Assembly: GCA_000380225.1 (NCBI GenBank)
Contig: KB904821.1
Span: 1,986,318-2,050,317 of the forward strand
Source: a filamentous cyanobacterium ESFC-1
GTDB lineage: Bacteria; Cyanobacteriota; Cyanobacteriia; Cyanobacteriales; Spirulinaceae
DNA length: 64,000 nucleotides
Reading direction: 5' to 3'
Of this stretch, positions 17,641 through 25,901 are shown piece by piece; position 1 is the first letter of the stretch, and each line of letters starts with the position of its first letter. The notes beneath the pieces were generated by a model. It was given only the letters and a program-made list of their open reading frames with translations. It did no database searches and was not told where the DNA came from. The position numbers and the translations under genes were made by a program.

Positions 17641-17667
17641 CTGCACTTCAAAGTGTAGTATTTTCTT
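17641..17667 (+). terminator. Possible weak terminator after the UbiD gene
   Basis: Short hairpin CTGCAC/GTGTAG with a small loop, followed by a T-rich run (ATTTTCTT). Weak stem. Confidence 0.3.
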
Positions 17668-17808
17668 GTAGTAACGTAGAGCGAGTATGACCTAACTTCG
17701 CAATTTGCTAAGATATTACAGAGTACAAATAGCAAAGTAACGTGAGTTCAGCCTAAATAATGCCGCGATCGCCCACTATTTTGAGGTCTAAAATGCCTTA
17801 CTGTAATT

Positions 17809-18111
17809 ATGCACGTTATTACTCGCTCTCGCCTGGTTGAGTTTTGGGAAAAGCATCCTGACTCTAAAACCAGTTTGCTACTTTGGTATAAACTGGCAAC
17901 TACTGCGACATGGCAAAATTTTGTAGAGTTACGGGAAGTATTCTCCTCTGCTGACCAGGTAAAAAATTTTACAATTTTTAATATTGGAGGAAATAAATAT
18001 CGCTTAATTACATTCATTGATTACAATTACCGAAAAGTTTTCATCCGCCATATTCTCACCCATGCAGAATACGATAAAGATGAATGGAAAACAGACTCCT
18101 GGTATGAATAA
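17809..18111 (+). CDS. higB: HigB-type mRNA interferase toxin, 100 aa
   Basis: RelE-superfamily HigB toxin of the HigB-2/YgjN kind. It starts MHVITRSRLVEFWEKHPDS and contains TATWQNFVELREVF, FNIGGNKYRLIT and the C-terminal RKVFIRHILTHAEYDKDEWK, all conserved in this family. Such toxins cleave mRNA on the ribosome. It is encoded upstream of its antitoxin with a 24-bp gap, the reversed gene order typical of hig loci. Confidence 0.92.
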   Translation: MHVITRSRLVEFWEKHPDSKTSLLLWYKLATTATWQNFVELREVFSSADQVKNFTIFNIGGNKYRLITFIDYNYRKVFIRHILTHAEYDKDEWKTDSWYE

Positions 18112-18135
18112 AAGTTTACTGGGTCGCCGCCAATA

Positions 18136-18558
18136 ATGAGCGTAAAAACTATGTTTTCAACGCAGTCTAATCGTTATCTTGAATTACTACAAAAATTTCC
18201 GCCTCGTCCGATTAAATCAGAGAAAGACTTGTTTGCCACGCAAGCAGTAATTGATACTTTGCTGGATTCTGGTGACATGACTCCAGAGGAACAAGAATAT
18301 ATTAACCTCCTAAGTATTCTCGTTTATGACTACGAAGAAAAGTCTGTCTTAATTCCTGACTTATACGGTGTTGAATTGCTTAAAGCCCTCATTCAAGAAT
18401 TAGGACTCAAACAAAAAGATTTAGTCCCCATTTTTAAAACAGAATCGATTATTTCGGCAATTCTAAATGGTCAGCGAAAGTTGACTGTAGAACATATTGA
18501 AAAGTTGGCTGATTTTTTTCACATTTCACCTTCGGCTTTTTTTCCTCGGTCTTGTTAA
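18136..18558 (+). CDS. higA: HigA-type antitoxin with C-terminal HTH, 140 aa
   Basis: Partner antitoxin. The N-terminal half (FPPRPIKSEKDLFATQAVID, LLSILVYDYEEK) is the toxin-binding part of this cyanobacterial HigA group. The C-terminal 55 residues form an XRE-type helix-turn-helix (ELLKALIQELGLKQKDLVPI, SIISAILNGQRKLTVEHIEK). Expected to neutralise HigB and repress the operon. Both genes look intact. Confidence 0.9.
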   Translation: MSVKTMFSTQSNRYLELLQKFPPRPIKSEKDLFATQAVIDTLLDSGDMTPEEQEYINLLSILVYDYEEKSVLIPDLYGVELLKALIQELGLKQKDLVPIFKTESIISAILNGQRKLTVEHIEKLADFFHISPSAFFPRSC

Positions 18559-18596
18559 AAGAGGATTTTGATATAGCGCTACGTTTGTGGCTTGAG

Positions 18597-18720
18597 ACAT
18601 TATTGACCAATAACCAACAACCAACAACGTAGACTTGGACGGGGAAACCCCGCCCCTACAAGGAACTTGACCATGGGGACAAAGCTTTAACTTATCACCA
18701 ATAACCAACAACCCACCACA
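18597..18720. repeat. Heptamer repeats flanking a palindromic dispersed element
   Basis: TGACCAATAACCAACAACCAAC heptamers surround GGACGGGGAAACCCCGCCCC (about 18638-18657), followed by the module GGGGACAAAGCTTTAACTTATC and more CCAATAA/CCAACAA heptamers. The arrangement matches 29640-29735 and parts of 5527-5730. Confidence 0.8.
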
Positions 18721-18777
18721 AACTTGTACCCTAGAAGTTAAAAGCTCGAAAATGCCTGTAGCAAGTAGTAAACGATA

Positions 18778-20049
18778 GTGGCCAGAGTTGTACTAGAAAA
18801 AGTTTATAAAAGTTTTCCCAGTCGGAAAGGGGAAAATAGCCCTGAGAGTAGCCCAAACGCCAACCCCAAAGCCAGTGGGGTCAATGTGTTGCGCTGTATT
18901 AACTTGGCAGTAGAAGATGGGGAGTTTATGGTGTTGGTGGGGCCGTCGGGTTGCGGTAAAAGTACCCTGTTGCGGATTTTGGCCGGATTAGAAGAACTGA
19001 CGGCGGGTAATATTTATGTGGGCGATCGCGCCATCAATACCCTAGCCCCCAAGGAACGAGATATGGCCATGGTATTCCAAAACTATGCCCTCTATCCTCA
19101 TCTGACGGTGTATGAAAATATCGCCTTTGGCTTGCGACGGATGTATCAACCCCAAGAAAAGGTCAGTCAAACTTGGCCCGATCGCGTTTCCGTTTGGGGA
19201 AAACAATTATTATCGAGAAGTACGCGATCGCTACCGCCGCAACTGCAATATTTATCCCCCACAGACCAAACGATTCGCGATCGCGTTCGTACTGTCGCGG
19301 CTTTATTACAAATTGAAAACCTCTTACATCGTCTGCCCAAACAACTCTCAGGGGGGCAAAAACAGCGCGTGGCCTTGGGTCGTGCGATCGCCCGTTCCCC
19401 CCAAGTCTTCCTGATGGACGAACCCCTCTCGAACCTCGACGCGAAACTTCGGGCTGAAACTCGCAGTCAAATTGTCAAACTGCAACGGCACTTACAAACC
19501 ACAACCATCTATGTTACCCACGACCAAACCGAAGCGATGACCATGGGCGATCGCATTGCGGTGATGAATCAAGGAGAAATCCAACAAATTGCCCATCCCC
19601 TAGAACTCTATAACCAACCCGCGAATCGCTTTGTCGCTGAGTTTATTGGGTCTCCCCCCATGAACTTTCTCTCAGTGGACATTAAAGCCCCCTTACTCAT
19701 TACTCATCCCCAATTTCGCTTGACCCTACCCGAAACCTGGCTAGAAGCCCTCAGACCCTATGATGGGCGATCGCTGCTGCTGGGCATTCGTCCCGAACAT
19801 CTCAGCCTCGGCCCTGCCGCCGTGAAGAACCTCGAAGTTACAGTAGACTTAGTAGAAGCTTTGGGCAATGATACCTACATCACCACCCACCTAACCCAAG
19901 AACCCGAAACCGTTTTACAAGCCCGTCTCCCCCCCGATACTGAGGTTATCGTCGGAGAAACGGTCTGGTTGTCTATGAACCTGGAAAAAATCCTGATGTT
20001 CAATGCCAAAACTGGCAATGCCATCCGGTTTGACCCCTTGTTAAAATAA
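18778..20049 (+). CDS. Sugar-type ABC transporter ATPase (MalK/UgpC-like) with insertion, 423 aa
   Basis: ABC ATPase: Walker A GPSGCGKST (about 64-72), Q-loop VFQNYALYPHLTVYENIAFG, signature LSGGQKQR, Walker B VFLMDEPLSNLD and the H-loop in YVTHDQTEAMT. The C-terminal domain of about 140 residues is the TOBE/MalK regulatory type (LLGIRPEHLS). It starts at GTG 18778. It is longer than the usual 360-370 residues because of an insert of about 45 residues between GLRRMY and VRTVAALLQIENLL, plus a small N-terminal insert (RKGENSPESSPNANPKAS). No permease or binding protein adjoins, so its transporter partners are elsewhere. Confidence 0.88.
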   Translation: MARVVLEKVYKSFPSRKGENSPESSPNANPKASGVNVLRCINLAVEDGEFMVLVGPSGCGKSTLLRILAGLEELTAGNIYVGDRAINTLAPKERDMAMVFQNYALYPHLTVYENIAFGLRRMYQPQEKVSQTWPDRVSVWGKQLLSRSTRSLPPQLQYLSPTDQTIRDRVRTVAALLQIENLLHRLPKQLSGGQKQRVALGRAIARSPQVFLMDEPLSNLDAKLRAETRSQIVKLQRHLQTTTIYVTHDQTEAMTMGDRIAVMNQGEIQQIAHPLELYNQPANRFVAEFIGSPPMNFLSVDIKAPLLITHPQFRLTLPETWLEALRPYDGRSLLLGIRPEHLSLGPAAVKNLEVTVDLVEALGNDTYITTHLTQEPETVLQARLPPDTEVIVGETVWLSMNLEKILMFNAKTGNAIRFDPLLK

Positions 20050-20105
20050 ATTATTGCCCCGCTTTCGTCTCGTCTCGATCTTTATTTTGTCTCAGCTTAA
20101 CTCTT

Positions 20106-20675
20106 ATGGATAAAGAGCAACAAAATCCTTGGATTGAAGGAGGGAAAACCCTCGCCCTCAGTTTAGTATTAGCTTTAGGGATTCGCAGCTTTATTGCTGA
20201 AGCTCGTTATATTCCCTCAGAATCGATGTTACCCACCTTAGAAATTAACGACCGCTTAATTATTGAAAAAGTCAGTTATCGTTTCAAAGACCCCAAGCGG
20301 GGGGAAATTATTGTTTTTACACCGCCCAATACTGCTCGAAAATGTACGCCCCACCAATTTTCCATTGATGATAATACTCCCATCAAAGATGCTTATATCA
20401 AGCGCGTGGTGGGGTTACCCGGAGAAGAAGTCCGCGTTGAAAATGGTGTAGTTTATGTCAACGATGAACCTTTAGCCGAAGATTATATTAACAATGAACC
20501 CGATTATCGCTATGGCCCCGTTGTCGTTCCAGAAAACAAATATTTGGTGTTAGGAGATAACCGCATGGCCAGTTGCGATTCTCATATTTGGGGCTTTGTT
20601 TCCCAAGAAAATATTATTGGTCGGGCTGTGGTTCGTTTTTGGCCACTGAATCGTCTGGATGCGACGCTGGATTAG
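20106..20675 (+). CDS. lepB: Signal peptidase I, 189 aa
   Basis: Serves Sec/Tat export by cleaving signal peptides. One N-terminal membrane helix (TLALSLVLALGIRSFIAEA) is followed by box B with the catalytic Ser (YIPSESMLPTLEINDR), the Lys box (DAYIKRVVGLPGEEV) and the GDNRMASCDSHIWG box. Typical length for cyanobacterial LepB. Its 3' end overlaps the convergent CHAD gene by 62 bp. Confidence 0.96.
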   Translation: MDKEQQNPWIEGGKTLALSLVLALGIRSFIAEARYIPSESMLPTLEINDRLIIEKVSYRFKDPKRGEIIVFTPPNTARKCTPHQFSIDDNTPIKDAYIKRVVGLPGEEVRVENGVVYVNDEPLAEDYINNEPDYRYGPVVVPENKYLVLGDNRMASCDSHIWGFVSQENIIGRAVVRFWPLNRLDATLD

Positions 20676-21654
20676 GGTTTGCGGTTTGGGGACATTGCAT
20701 AACATGGCGGATATTTCGCCGTAGGGTCGGGTCGAGAAATTGCTTTTGTAATGCCTGCCAATTTGGCCAATTTTCCCAACGCGATCTTCGTAATTGTTCG
20801 GCTAAAATTGGCGTTTTGGCTTCAAGATTTTGGTCGAGGGTACGGTGTAAAAATTCGGTCAGCACTACGCCATCTTGAATCTTACCCAAAACGCTTTGAA
20901 TTTTTTTGATCTGTTTGAGATAACGGTGATAATTGTTACCATAAAACTGTTCTAGTAGTTCCATTTGATAGCGCGATCGCTTGGCTTCTTTGCGAAGATC
21001 GTGCAGGGGTTCATCGCATTCTGTGAGTAAATACTCGACTTCGTGGGGTTTTAGGGTTTCGGGAAAAACCGCTTTTCCTTCCCTGAGTTGAACCCCAATC
21101 AACCAACCGGGATGTAATAATAGTTGGCTGGTTTGCGGTAACAATAAATCCGGTAAGACTTCTTCAATTTGAATTGCGGCTAGGTCTTGATATTGCGGAG
21201 ATTTAAGCCAATCTTCAAACCCCTCTTGCAATTTTTGATACATTTTGCCGTTGAGGGTGGCTTTGACCTTGGCCGCATTCTTTTTGCGCTCTTTTGTCAA
21301 GGTTTTGAAGGCGTTTTGCAGCAGTTTTTGTTCCGAGGGGGGTAAAACTGGATAATAATCGTTTTCTAGGGTCGCTTTGAGAACATCAAGATCGCGCAAT
21401 TTTCCTAAAATTCGGGCAATTTTAGCGACTTTCTTCTCCTGAGCCGTTTGGGGTAACCCTAACGCCGGGGCAAATCCCGCGATCGCGGTACGCAAACGCC
21501 GCATTCCCACCCGCATTTGGTGTAATTCTTCGGGGTCTTCATCTTGCAAGACTCCGGCTTCGTGACTCAGCATTTTTTGGTAATGCTGCGCGATCGCAAT
21601 ATAAGCCCAATCCCCAAAAGTTTGCGCGGTTTGAGGTGATAATGTTGTGGTCAC
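20614..21654 (-). CDS. CHAD domain protein, 346 aa
   Basis: CHAD domains are helical, His/Arg/Lys-rich and bind polyphosphate. Seen here: the signature EELHQMRVGMRRLRTAIAGF (about 44-63), LGKLRDLDVLKATLEN, and the second half LHDLRKEAKRSRYQMELLEQ with IQSVLGKIQDGVVLTEFL. It starts at GTG 21654 with AAGGA 9 nt upstream. A functional link to ppk1 in this window is plausible but inferred. The last 62 bp lie inside lepB on the other strand. Confidence 0.92.
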   Translation of the reverse strand: MTTTLSPQTAQTFGDWAYIAIAQHYQKMLSHEAGVLQDEDPEELHQMRVGMRRLRTAIAGFAPALGLPQTAQEKKVAKIARILGKLRDLDVLKATLENDYYPVLPPSEQKLLQNAFKTLTKERKKNAAKVKATLNGKMYQKLQEGFEDWLKSPQYQDLAAIQIEEVLPDLLLPQTSQLLLHPGWLIGVQLREGKAVFPETLKPHEVEYLLTECDEPLHDLRKEAKRSRYQMELLEQFYGNNYHRYLKQIKKIQSVLGKIQDGVVLTEFLHRTLDQNLEAKTPILAEQLRRSRWENWPNWQALQKQFLDPTLRRNIRHVMQCPQTANPNPASHPDDSVAKNEPQPDQ

Positions 21655-21734
21655 AAGACTGCATCCTTAAATAAATAACGACAAAAGAGCGCGATCGCCC
21701 TCTTAAAATTTTAAGGATAATTTAGTATTAAGTT

Positions 21735-21848
21735 TTATTCCATCTTGGAAGCAAACCAAAAAGCCCCGACCACCGTACTAAAAAACAAAAAGGTACACAA
21801 GCGGTCAATCCATTGATGCCAAGCGAGTGAATCAATTAAAGTAATCAT
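21735..21848 (-). CDS. Candidate 37-aa single-helix membrane protein
   Basis: ATG at 21848 gives MITLIDSLAWHQWIDRLCTF, then a hydrophobic stretch LFFSTVVGAFWFASKME and stop at 21735. Amphipathic start, one hydrophobic helix, polar end: the shape of a small membrane protein. It lies on the same strand between the TpsB-like gene and the CHAD gene. No clear Shine-Dalgarno; confidence rests on composition only. Confidence 0.4.
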   Translation of the reverse strand: MITLIDSLAWHQWIDRLCTFLFFSTVVGAFWFASKME

Positions 21849-21881
21849 AGAATTCGTTGATTTAATCCGAGCAAACAAGCT

Positions 21882-23627
21882 TTAAAATTGATAACCCACA
21901 CTAAAATAAAAGCCGTCGTCTTGGGCATTCGTGCCGCGATCGCGTAACTCAATCAAAGGATACCCATAATCAAGCCGAATACTTAAGTCCTGAAGCGGTT
22001 GCCACACCAATCCTGCACCAATTCCTGCAATTAAATTTTGGTCGGCCAAGACATTAGGATTATCTTGGGCATTCCAAACTAATCCTAAATCAAAAAAGGG
22101 AGCAAAGACAAACACCGGTCGCCCCGTTTCATCCCGTTGCAAAATCAAGCGGTCTTCTACCGAAAAGCGCAAGCCATTATCCCCCGCCCGAGCATTTTGG
22201 CGAAAACCCCGCACCGACTGACCGCCCCCGACGGTAAACTGTTGGGACGGTAGCAAACCATCCGTGGCGAACTGCAAGTCAAACGCCGCAATCAGGAAAT
22301 GATCGGCATTAAACACCTGAACCCGTTGAATTTGCCCCAACCAACTGAAAAAATGACTATCGGGAATCGGTTCGGCATTTTCTGTCCCCCCTAGCCAACC
22401 CGTCCCAATATTAAACTGCGATCGCAACGCCCAAGCCCCCGTCACATCGCGCCAAATATACTCCTGACCGAGTTGAATCGTACTGGTGGTACTGATTCCT
22501 TCAGCATCCGGCCCGAAACCAAAAGGCGTAGGCCCGGCAAAAGTAAACGTCTGGCCGGTTTGATAGGTATAACCCACAAACAACGCAAACTCCTCTTGGG
22601 GGGTGCGAATCAACGGTTGGCGAAAACTAATCGCATACAGTTGGGAAGACCCGCCAATATCAAACACCCGAAAATCCGGTTGAATGACATTATTCCAATT
22701 CAGCGAAGTCCGCAGTTGTAGCGTCCCATCCATGGGATTGAGGGGGGCGCGATACAAAAACTCTAAGGTCTGAGAACCCCCCTGCAAAGTCGTTTTATAA
22801 TTCGCCGTAAAACGATCGCCAATACCACTTAAATTGCGATAACTGCCCTGTAGAGTCAATCGTTCTGACCCCACACTGGGCGGCGAATAATTATCAATAC
22901 TAACCAAGCCCGTCACCGATTTTGCTGCTTCGGCCCGAATCAACACAATACTGCCCAAGGGCGTTTCTCCTTGGCGCAGGGTGGCTTCAAGATTCGCCAG
23001 CAAGGGGTCAGTCCGCAGTAACCGCAGTTGCGCTTCGAGGGCATTGGTATTGAAGGGGGTATGGCTTCCCAAAGCCGCCCGACTGCGGATGTATTCTTGT
23101 AGATTCGTCGGGGCTTCAACCTCAATGCGTTCGATTTTGCCTTCGAGGACTTGGATTTGAATTTGGCCAGTATTGAGGGACTCGGAAACCAACACCGCCC
23201 GCGAGGTAACATAACCGTCTTCGAGATAGCGTTGGGTAATGGCATCTGCCAAGTCTTCGAGGGAATTTTGACTCACCGAACGATTGCGAAAAGGCTCGAT
23301 CAGATTATCCCAAGCCGCGTCAGGGTAAACTGTACTGCCAATCACCTCAATATCTTCGACGGCGATCGCCCCCACTTCAGGAGTGACCGGGGGCGTTGTG
23401 GCCGGGGGTGGCGGCGTTTCTAAGGTGGAGTCCTCTGGGGGGAGGGGTTCGAGGGGGGTAGTACGCGGTTGAATAAAGCGGTCTTCTGGGTTGTTCGGAA
23501 CTTGCCCTAGGGCTATTTGTGGCCCCGACGCGATCGCGATCGTCGCACTCGCGATCGCTCCCCCCAGACCTCGATAAAAATCCCGACGGCGAAAATGCCA
23601 GTCCCACGGCCATAAAGTCCAGAACAT
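21882..23627 (-). CDS. TpsB-like two-partner secretion transporter (ShlB/FhaC family), 581 aa
   Basis: Outer-membrane transporter of the Omp85 superfamily. After an N-terminal signal region (FYRGLGGAIASATIAIA) and a Pro-rich linker come POTRA domains (VEDIEVIGSTVYPD, TQRYLEDGYVTSRAVLVSES, IQVLEGKIERIEVEAP) and a C-terminal 16-strand-type barrel ending in YFSVGYQF with a terminal Phe. The barrel contains RGFRQNARAGDNGLRFSVED, the conserved VRGF lid-lock-like motif. ATG at 23627 chosen; an 18-codon TTG extension to 23681 exists. No TpsA substrate gene is adjacent. The beta-helix protein at 1614-4577 has its own barrel, so it is an unlikely client. Confidence 0.9.
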   Translation of the reverse strand: MFWTLWPWDWHFRRRDFYRGLGGAIASATIAIASGPQIALGQVPNNPEDRFIQPRTTPLEPLPPEDSTLETPPPPATTPPVTPEVGAIAVEDIEVIGSTVYPDAAWDNLIEPFRNRSVSQNSLEDLADAITQRYLEDGYVTSRAVLVSESLNTGQIQIQVLEGKIERIEVEAPTNLQEYIRSRAALGSHTPFNTNALEAQLRLLRTDPLLANLEATLRQGETPLGSIVLIRAEAAKSVTGLVSIDNYSPPSVGSERLTLQGSYRNLSGIGDRFTANYKTTLQGGSQTLEFLYRAPLNPMDGTLQLRTSLNWNNVIQPDFRVFDIGGSSQLYAISFRQPLIRTPQEEFALFVGYTYQTGQTFTFAGPTPFGFGPDAEGISTTSTIQLGQEYIWRDVTGAWALRSQFNIGTGWLGGTENAEPIPDSHFFSWLGQIQRVQVFNADHFLIAAFDLQFATDGLLPSQQFTVGGGQSVRGFRQNARAGDNGLRFSVEDRLILQRDETGRPVFVFAPFFDLGLVWNAQDNPNVLADQNLIAGIGAGLVWQPLQDLSIRLDYGYPLIELRDRGTNAQDDGFYFSVGYQF

Positions 23628-23926
23628 AATTAAATTAGATGGATTTAGCCCTATTATTGCTTGTTGAGATTCCGAATCCAAAAACTTAGAGGGTCAGGAC
23701 TTACGCCATTATCTTGACAGATGTACTTATACTAGGGAAATAGTTTATTATGAATTAAATCCGTTTTAAATCGCTACGCCCTAATCTACTTAATTTTCTT
23801 GTCCTTTCCCTCCAGTCCCTCTTAAAATTGAATGGTATTCATTTTAATTGTTTTGAGGTTTGAGCAGGAGTACCGGCCAAACCGTGCATTCTAAACTCAC
23901 ATTATCGGCAAATTTCAACAAAGGGT

Positions 23927-24310
23927 ATGAGTCACATTCTGGTCGTTGATGATAGTCCTTCGCAGCGAGAAATGATCTCGTCACTGCTCAAAAGTAGCGG
24001 TATCGTGGTCACAGAGGCCAGCAATGGAGAGGAAGCACTAAAAGCGTTGTTGAATTCCAGTGACGACAAATTGCCGCTACCCGATTTAGTCATTACAGAC
24101 ATTGTAATGCCGCGTATGAATGGTTATGAGTTCTGCCGCAAACTCAAAAATACCCCTGCCACCGAACACATCCCCGTGTTGATGTGTACGAGCAAGGGAG
24201 AAGAATTTGACCGCTACTGGGGCATGAAGCAAGGGGCAGATGCTTACATCGCCAAGCCGTTCAAGCCCAACGAACTCAGTAAAACGGTCAAACAGTTATT
24301 AAGTGGTTGA
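23927..24310 (+). CDS. Single-domain response regulator (CheY/PilH-like), 127 aa
   Basis: A receiver domain only: acidic pocket VVDDSPSQRE (Asp 8/9), phospho-acceptor Asp in DLVITDIVMPRMNGYE (about 57), Thr in LMCTSKGEE and Lys in AYIAKPFKP. No output domain. In cyanobacteria, stand-alone regulators of this PatA/PilH type serve chemotaxis-like and pilus motility pathways; no partner kinase is adjacent, so the pathway is not known. Confidence 0.92.
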   Translation: MSHILVVDDSPSQREMISSLLKSSGIVVTEASNGEEALKALLNSSDDKLPLPDLVITDIVMPRMNGYEFCRKLKNTPATEHIPVLMCTSKGEEFDRYWGMKQGADAYIAKPFKPNELSKTVKQLLSG

Positions 24311-24319
24311 TGTTCGCTT

Positions 24320-24356
24320 GTAGTAAGAGCTAAAGAAGGGCTAAAGCCCTTACTAC
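24320..24356. terminator. Hairpin repeat between convergent genes, likely bidirectional terminator
   Basis: Outer arms GTAGTAAG and CTTACTAC enclose an inner hairpin GGGCTAAAGCCC. The phrase GCTAAAGCCCTTAC also occurs near 61399-61412, so this is a dispersed hairpin as well. Confidence 0.45.
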
Positions 24357-24359
24357 CAA

Positions 24360-24599
24360 CTAATGAATCGCCTCAATACACAAAGCATCCATTTCCGGAC
24401 GTTGTAGCGCGACAACAGTACCCCGTACCAAAAGTTCTGCGGCGCTTTGGGGCATAATATTGAGAACCAAGAAATCTGTACCGGGGGTCAATCCCATCTT
24501 GATTAACTTGCCAATATAGCCACCGTAAACGCGGTCATAGCCGACGATGCTGCCGCTTGTGCCAATGGTTAGATTACGAAGGTAGGTGTTAACGTTCAT
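24360..24599 (-). CDS. FeoA-domain protein, 79 aa
   Basis: Small SH3-like FeoA fold. Contains GTSGSIVGYDRVYGGYIGKL, then MGLTPGTDFLVL and a C-terminal GTVVALQRPEMDALCIEAI. FeoA domains assist ferrous iron uptake through FeoB or act in DtxR-type regulators. ATG at 24599 is preferred; a longer reading to 24626 would overlap futA. It directly follows futA on the same strand, so an iron-linked operon is likely. No feoB in the window. Confidence 0.8.
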   Translation of the reverse strand: MNVNTYLRNLTIGTSGSIVGYDRVYGGYIGKLIKMGLTPGTDFLVLNIMPQSAAELLVRGTVVALQRPEMDALCIEAIH

Positions 24600-24616
24600 C
24601 GTTGCTAGACTAGAAA

Positions 24617-25696
24617 TTATTTCCAACCTTGGCGATCCATCAGTTTTACTGCGTCGGGATTGTTTTCCCCATAGGTATCGACTTCTAAATCGGAGGCTTT
24701 GAAGTCACCCAAGCTTTTCACCACTTCGTTGGCTTCCGCGCTACTGATAACGGGATATTCGTTGTTACCATCGGCGAAGATTACTTGGGCTTCAGGGGTG
24801 GCTAGGTATTCAAGAAATTTAACGGCGTTGTCCTCGTTGGGGGCGGTGGTTACAACTCCGGCACCGCTAATGTTGACGTGTGTGCCTCCGGACTCTTGGT
24901 TGGGGAAAAATACGCCCACTTGTTCGGCCACTTCTTGGTCGGCGGGGTCGTCAGAACGCTTGAGACGGGCGACATAGTAACTGTTCGCGATCGCGATATC
25001 GCATTCTCCTGAAGCCACGGCTTTGATTTGGGCCGTATCGTTCCCTTCCGGTTCGCGAGCAAAGTTGGCCACTAAACCCTCAACCCAAGCTTGGGTTTCT
25101 TCTTCGCCGAGTTCTTGGATTTTAGCCGCAATCAAGGATTGGTTGTAAATGTTGCTCGAACTGCGGATACAAATGCGGTCTTCCCACTTGGGATCGGCTA
25201 AGTCTTCGTAAGTCGAGAGTTCTTCAGGGTTTACGGTGTCTTTGTTATAGATGATAATCCGCGCCCGCTTGGTCAAGGCGTACCATTGATCGTCTGGGTC
25301 GCGCAGATTGGCCGGAACGGCTTCTTCTAGCTGGTCTGAGGAGACGGGTTGAAGCAGTCCTTCTTGTTCGGCTTTCCAGAGGTTGCCCACATCCACGGTC
25401 ATAAAGACATCGGCGGGGCTGTTTTCCCCTTCACTTTTGATGCGTTCGATCAGTTCGGCGGCATCCCCTTCGATGACGTTGACTGTAATCCCGGTTTGTT
25501 CCTCGAATTGGTCGTAGAGGGCTTCGTCGCTGTCGTAATGCCGCGAGGAATACAGGTTCACCTCGCCGCCGCTTTCCGACTGACTGGCGGTTTCGTCAAC
25601 GGGGGCAACTTCTGCGGTTTGATTGGTACACCCGGCGGCGATCGCGACGGCCATCCCCAAACCAAAACCCACCATGCTGCGTCTGTTAATTTTCAT
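24617..25696 (-). CDS. futA: Periplasmic ferric iron-binding protein FutA-like, 359 aa
   Basis: Substrate-binding protein of the Fe(III) ABC transporter. The N-terminus MKINRRSMVGFGLGMAVAIA with AAGC fits a twin-arginine lipoprotein signal (RRSMVGF plus lipobox). The mature part starts EVNLYSSRHYDSDEALYDQF, typical of the FbpA/FutA group, and includes the paired tyrosines in IANSYYVAR that bind iron. Family length. No permease or ATPase genes adjoin. Fur control is expected from family knowledge, but I do not see a clear Fur box. Confidence 0.93.
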   Translation of the reverse strand: MKINRRSMVGFGLGMAVAIAAGCTNQTAEVAPVDETASQSESGGEVNLYSSRHYDSDEALYDQFEEQTGITVNVIEGDAAELIERIKSEGENSPADVFMTVDVGNLWKAEQEGLLQPVSSDQLEEAVPANLRDPDDQWYALTKRARIIIYNKDTVNPEELSTYEDLADPKWEDRICIRSSSNIYNQSLIAAKIQELGEEETQAWVEGLVANFAREPEGNDTAQIKAVASGECDIAIANSYYVARLKRSDDPADQEVAEQVGVFFPNQESGGTHVNISGAGVVTTAPNEDNAVKFLEYLATPEAQVIFADGNNEYPVISSAEANEVVKSLGDFKASDLEVDTYGENNPDAVKLMDRQGWK

Positions 25697-25901
25697 ACTT
25701 GCTAAAGAATCTCAATAAAAATATACTGCGAGATTTATCGTAACATTAATGCAAGAAATTCCCAATAGGTTTAGAAAATATTTAGAAAATTAGGTTGGCG
25801 GCGGCGTTGGCAAGGTTCAGTCGCGCCTCGATTTGAGGGGTTTTGCCTTTACAGTAGGTTAAGGCGTTGCGCTCAAAATCGAAGACATCAGGAATAAGAT
25901 C

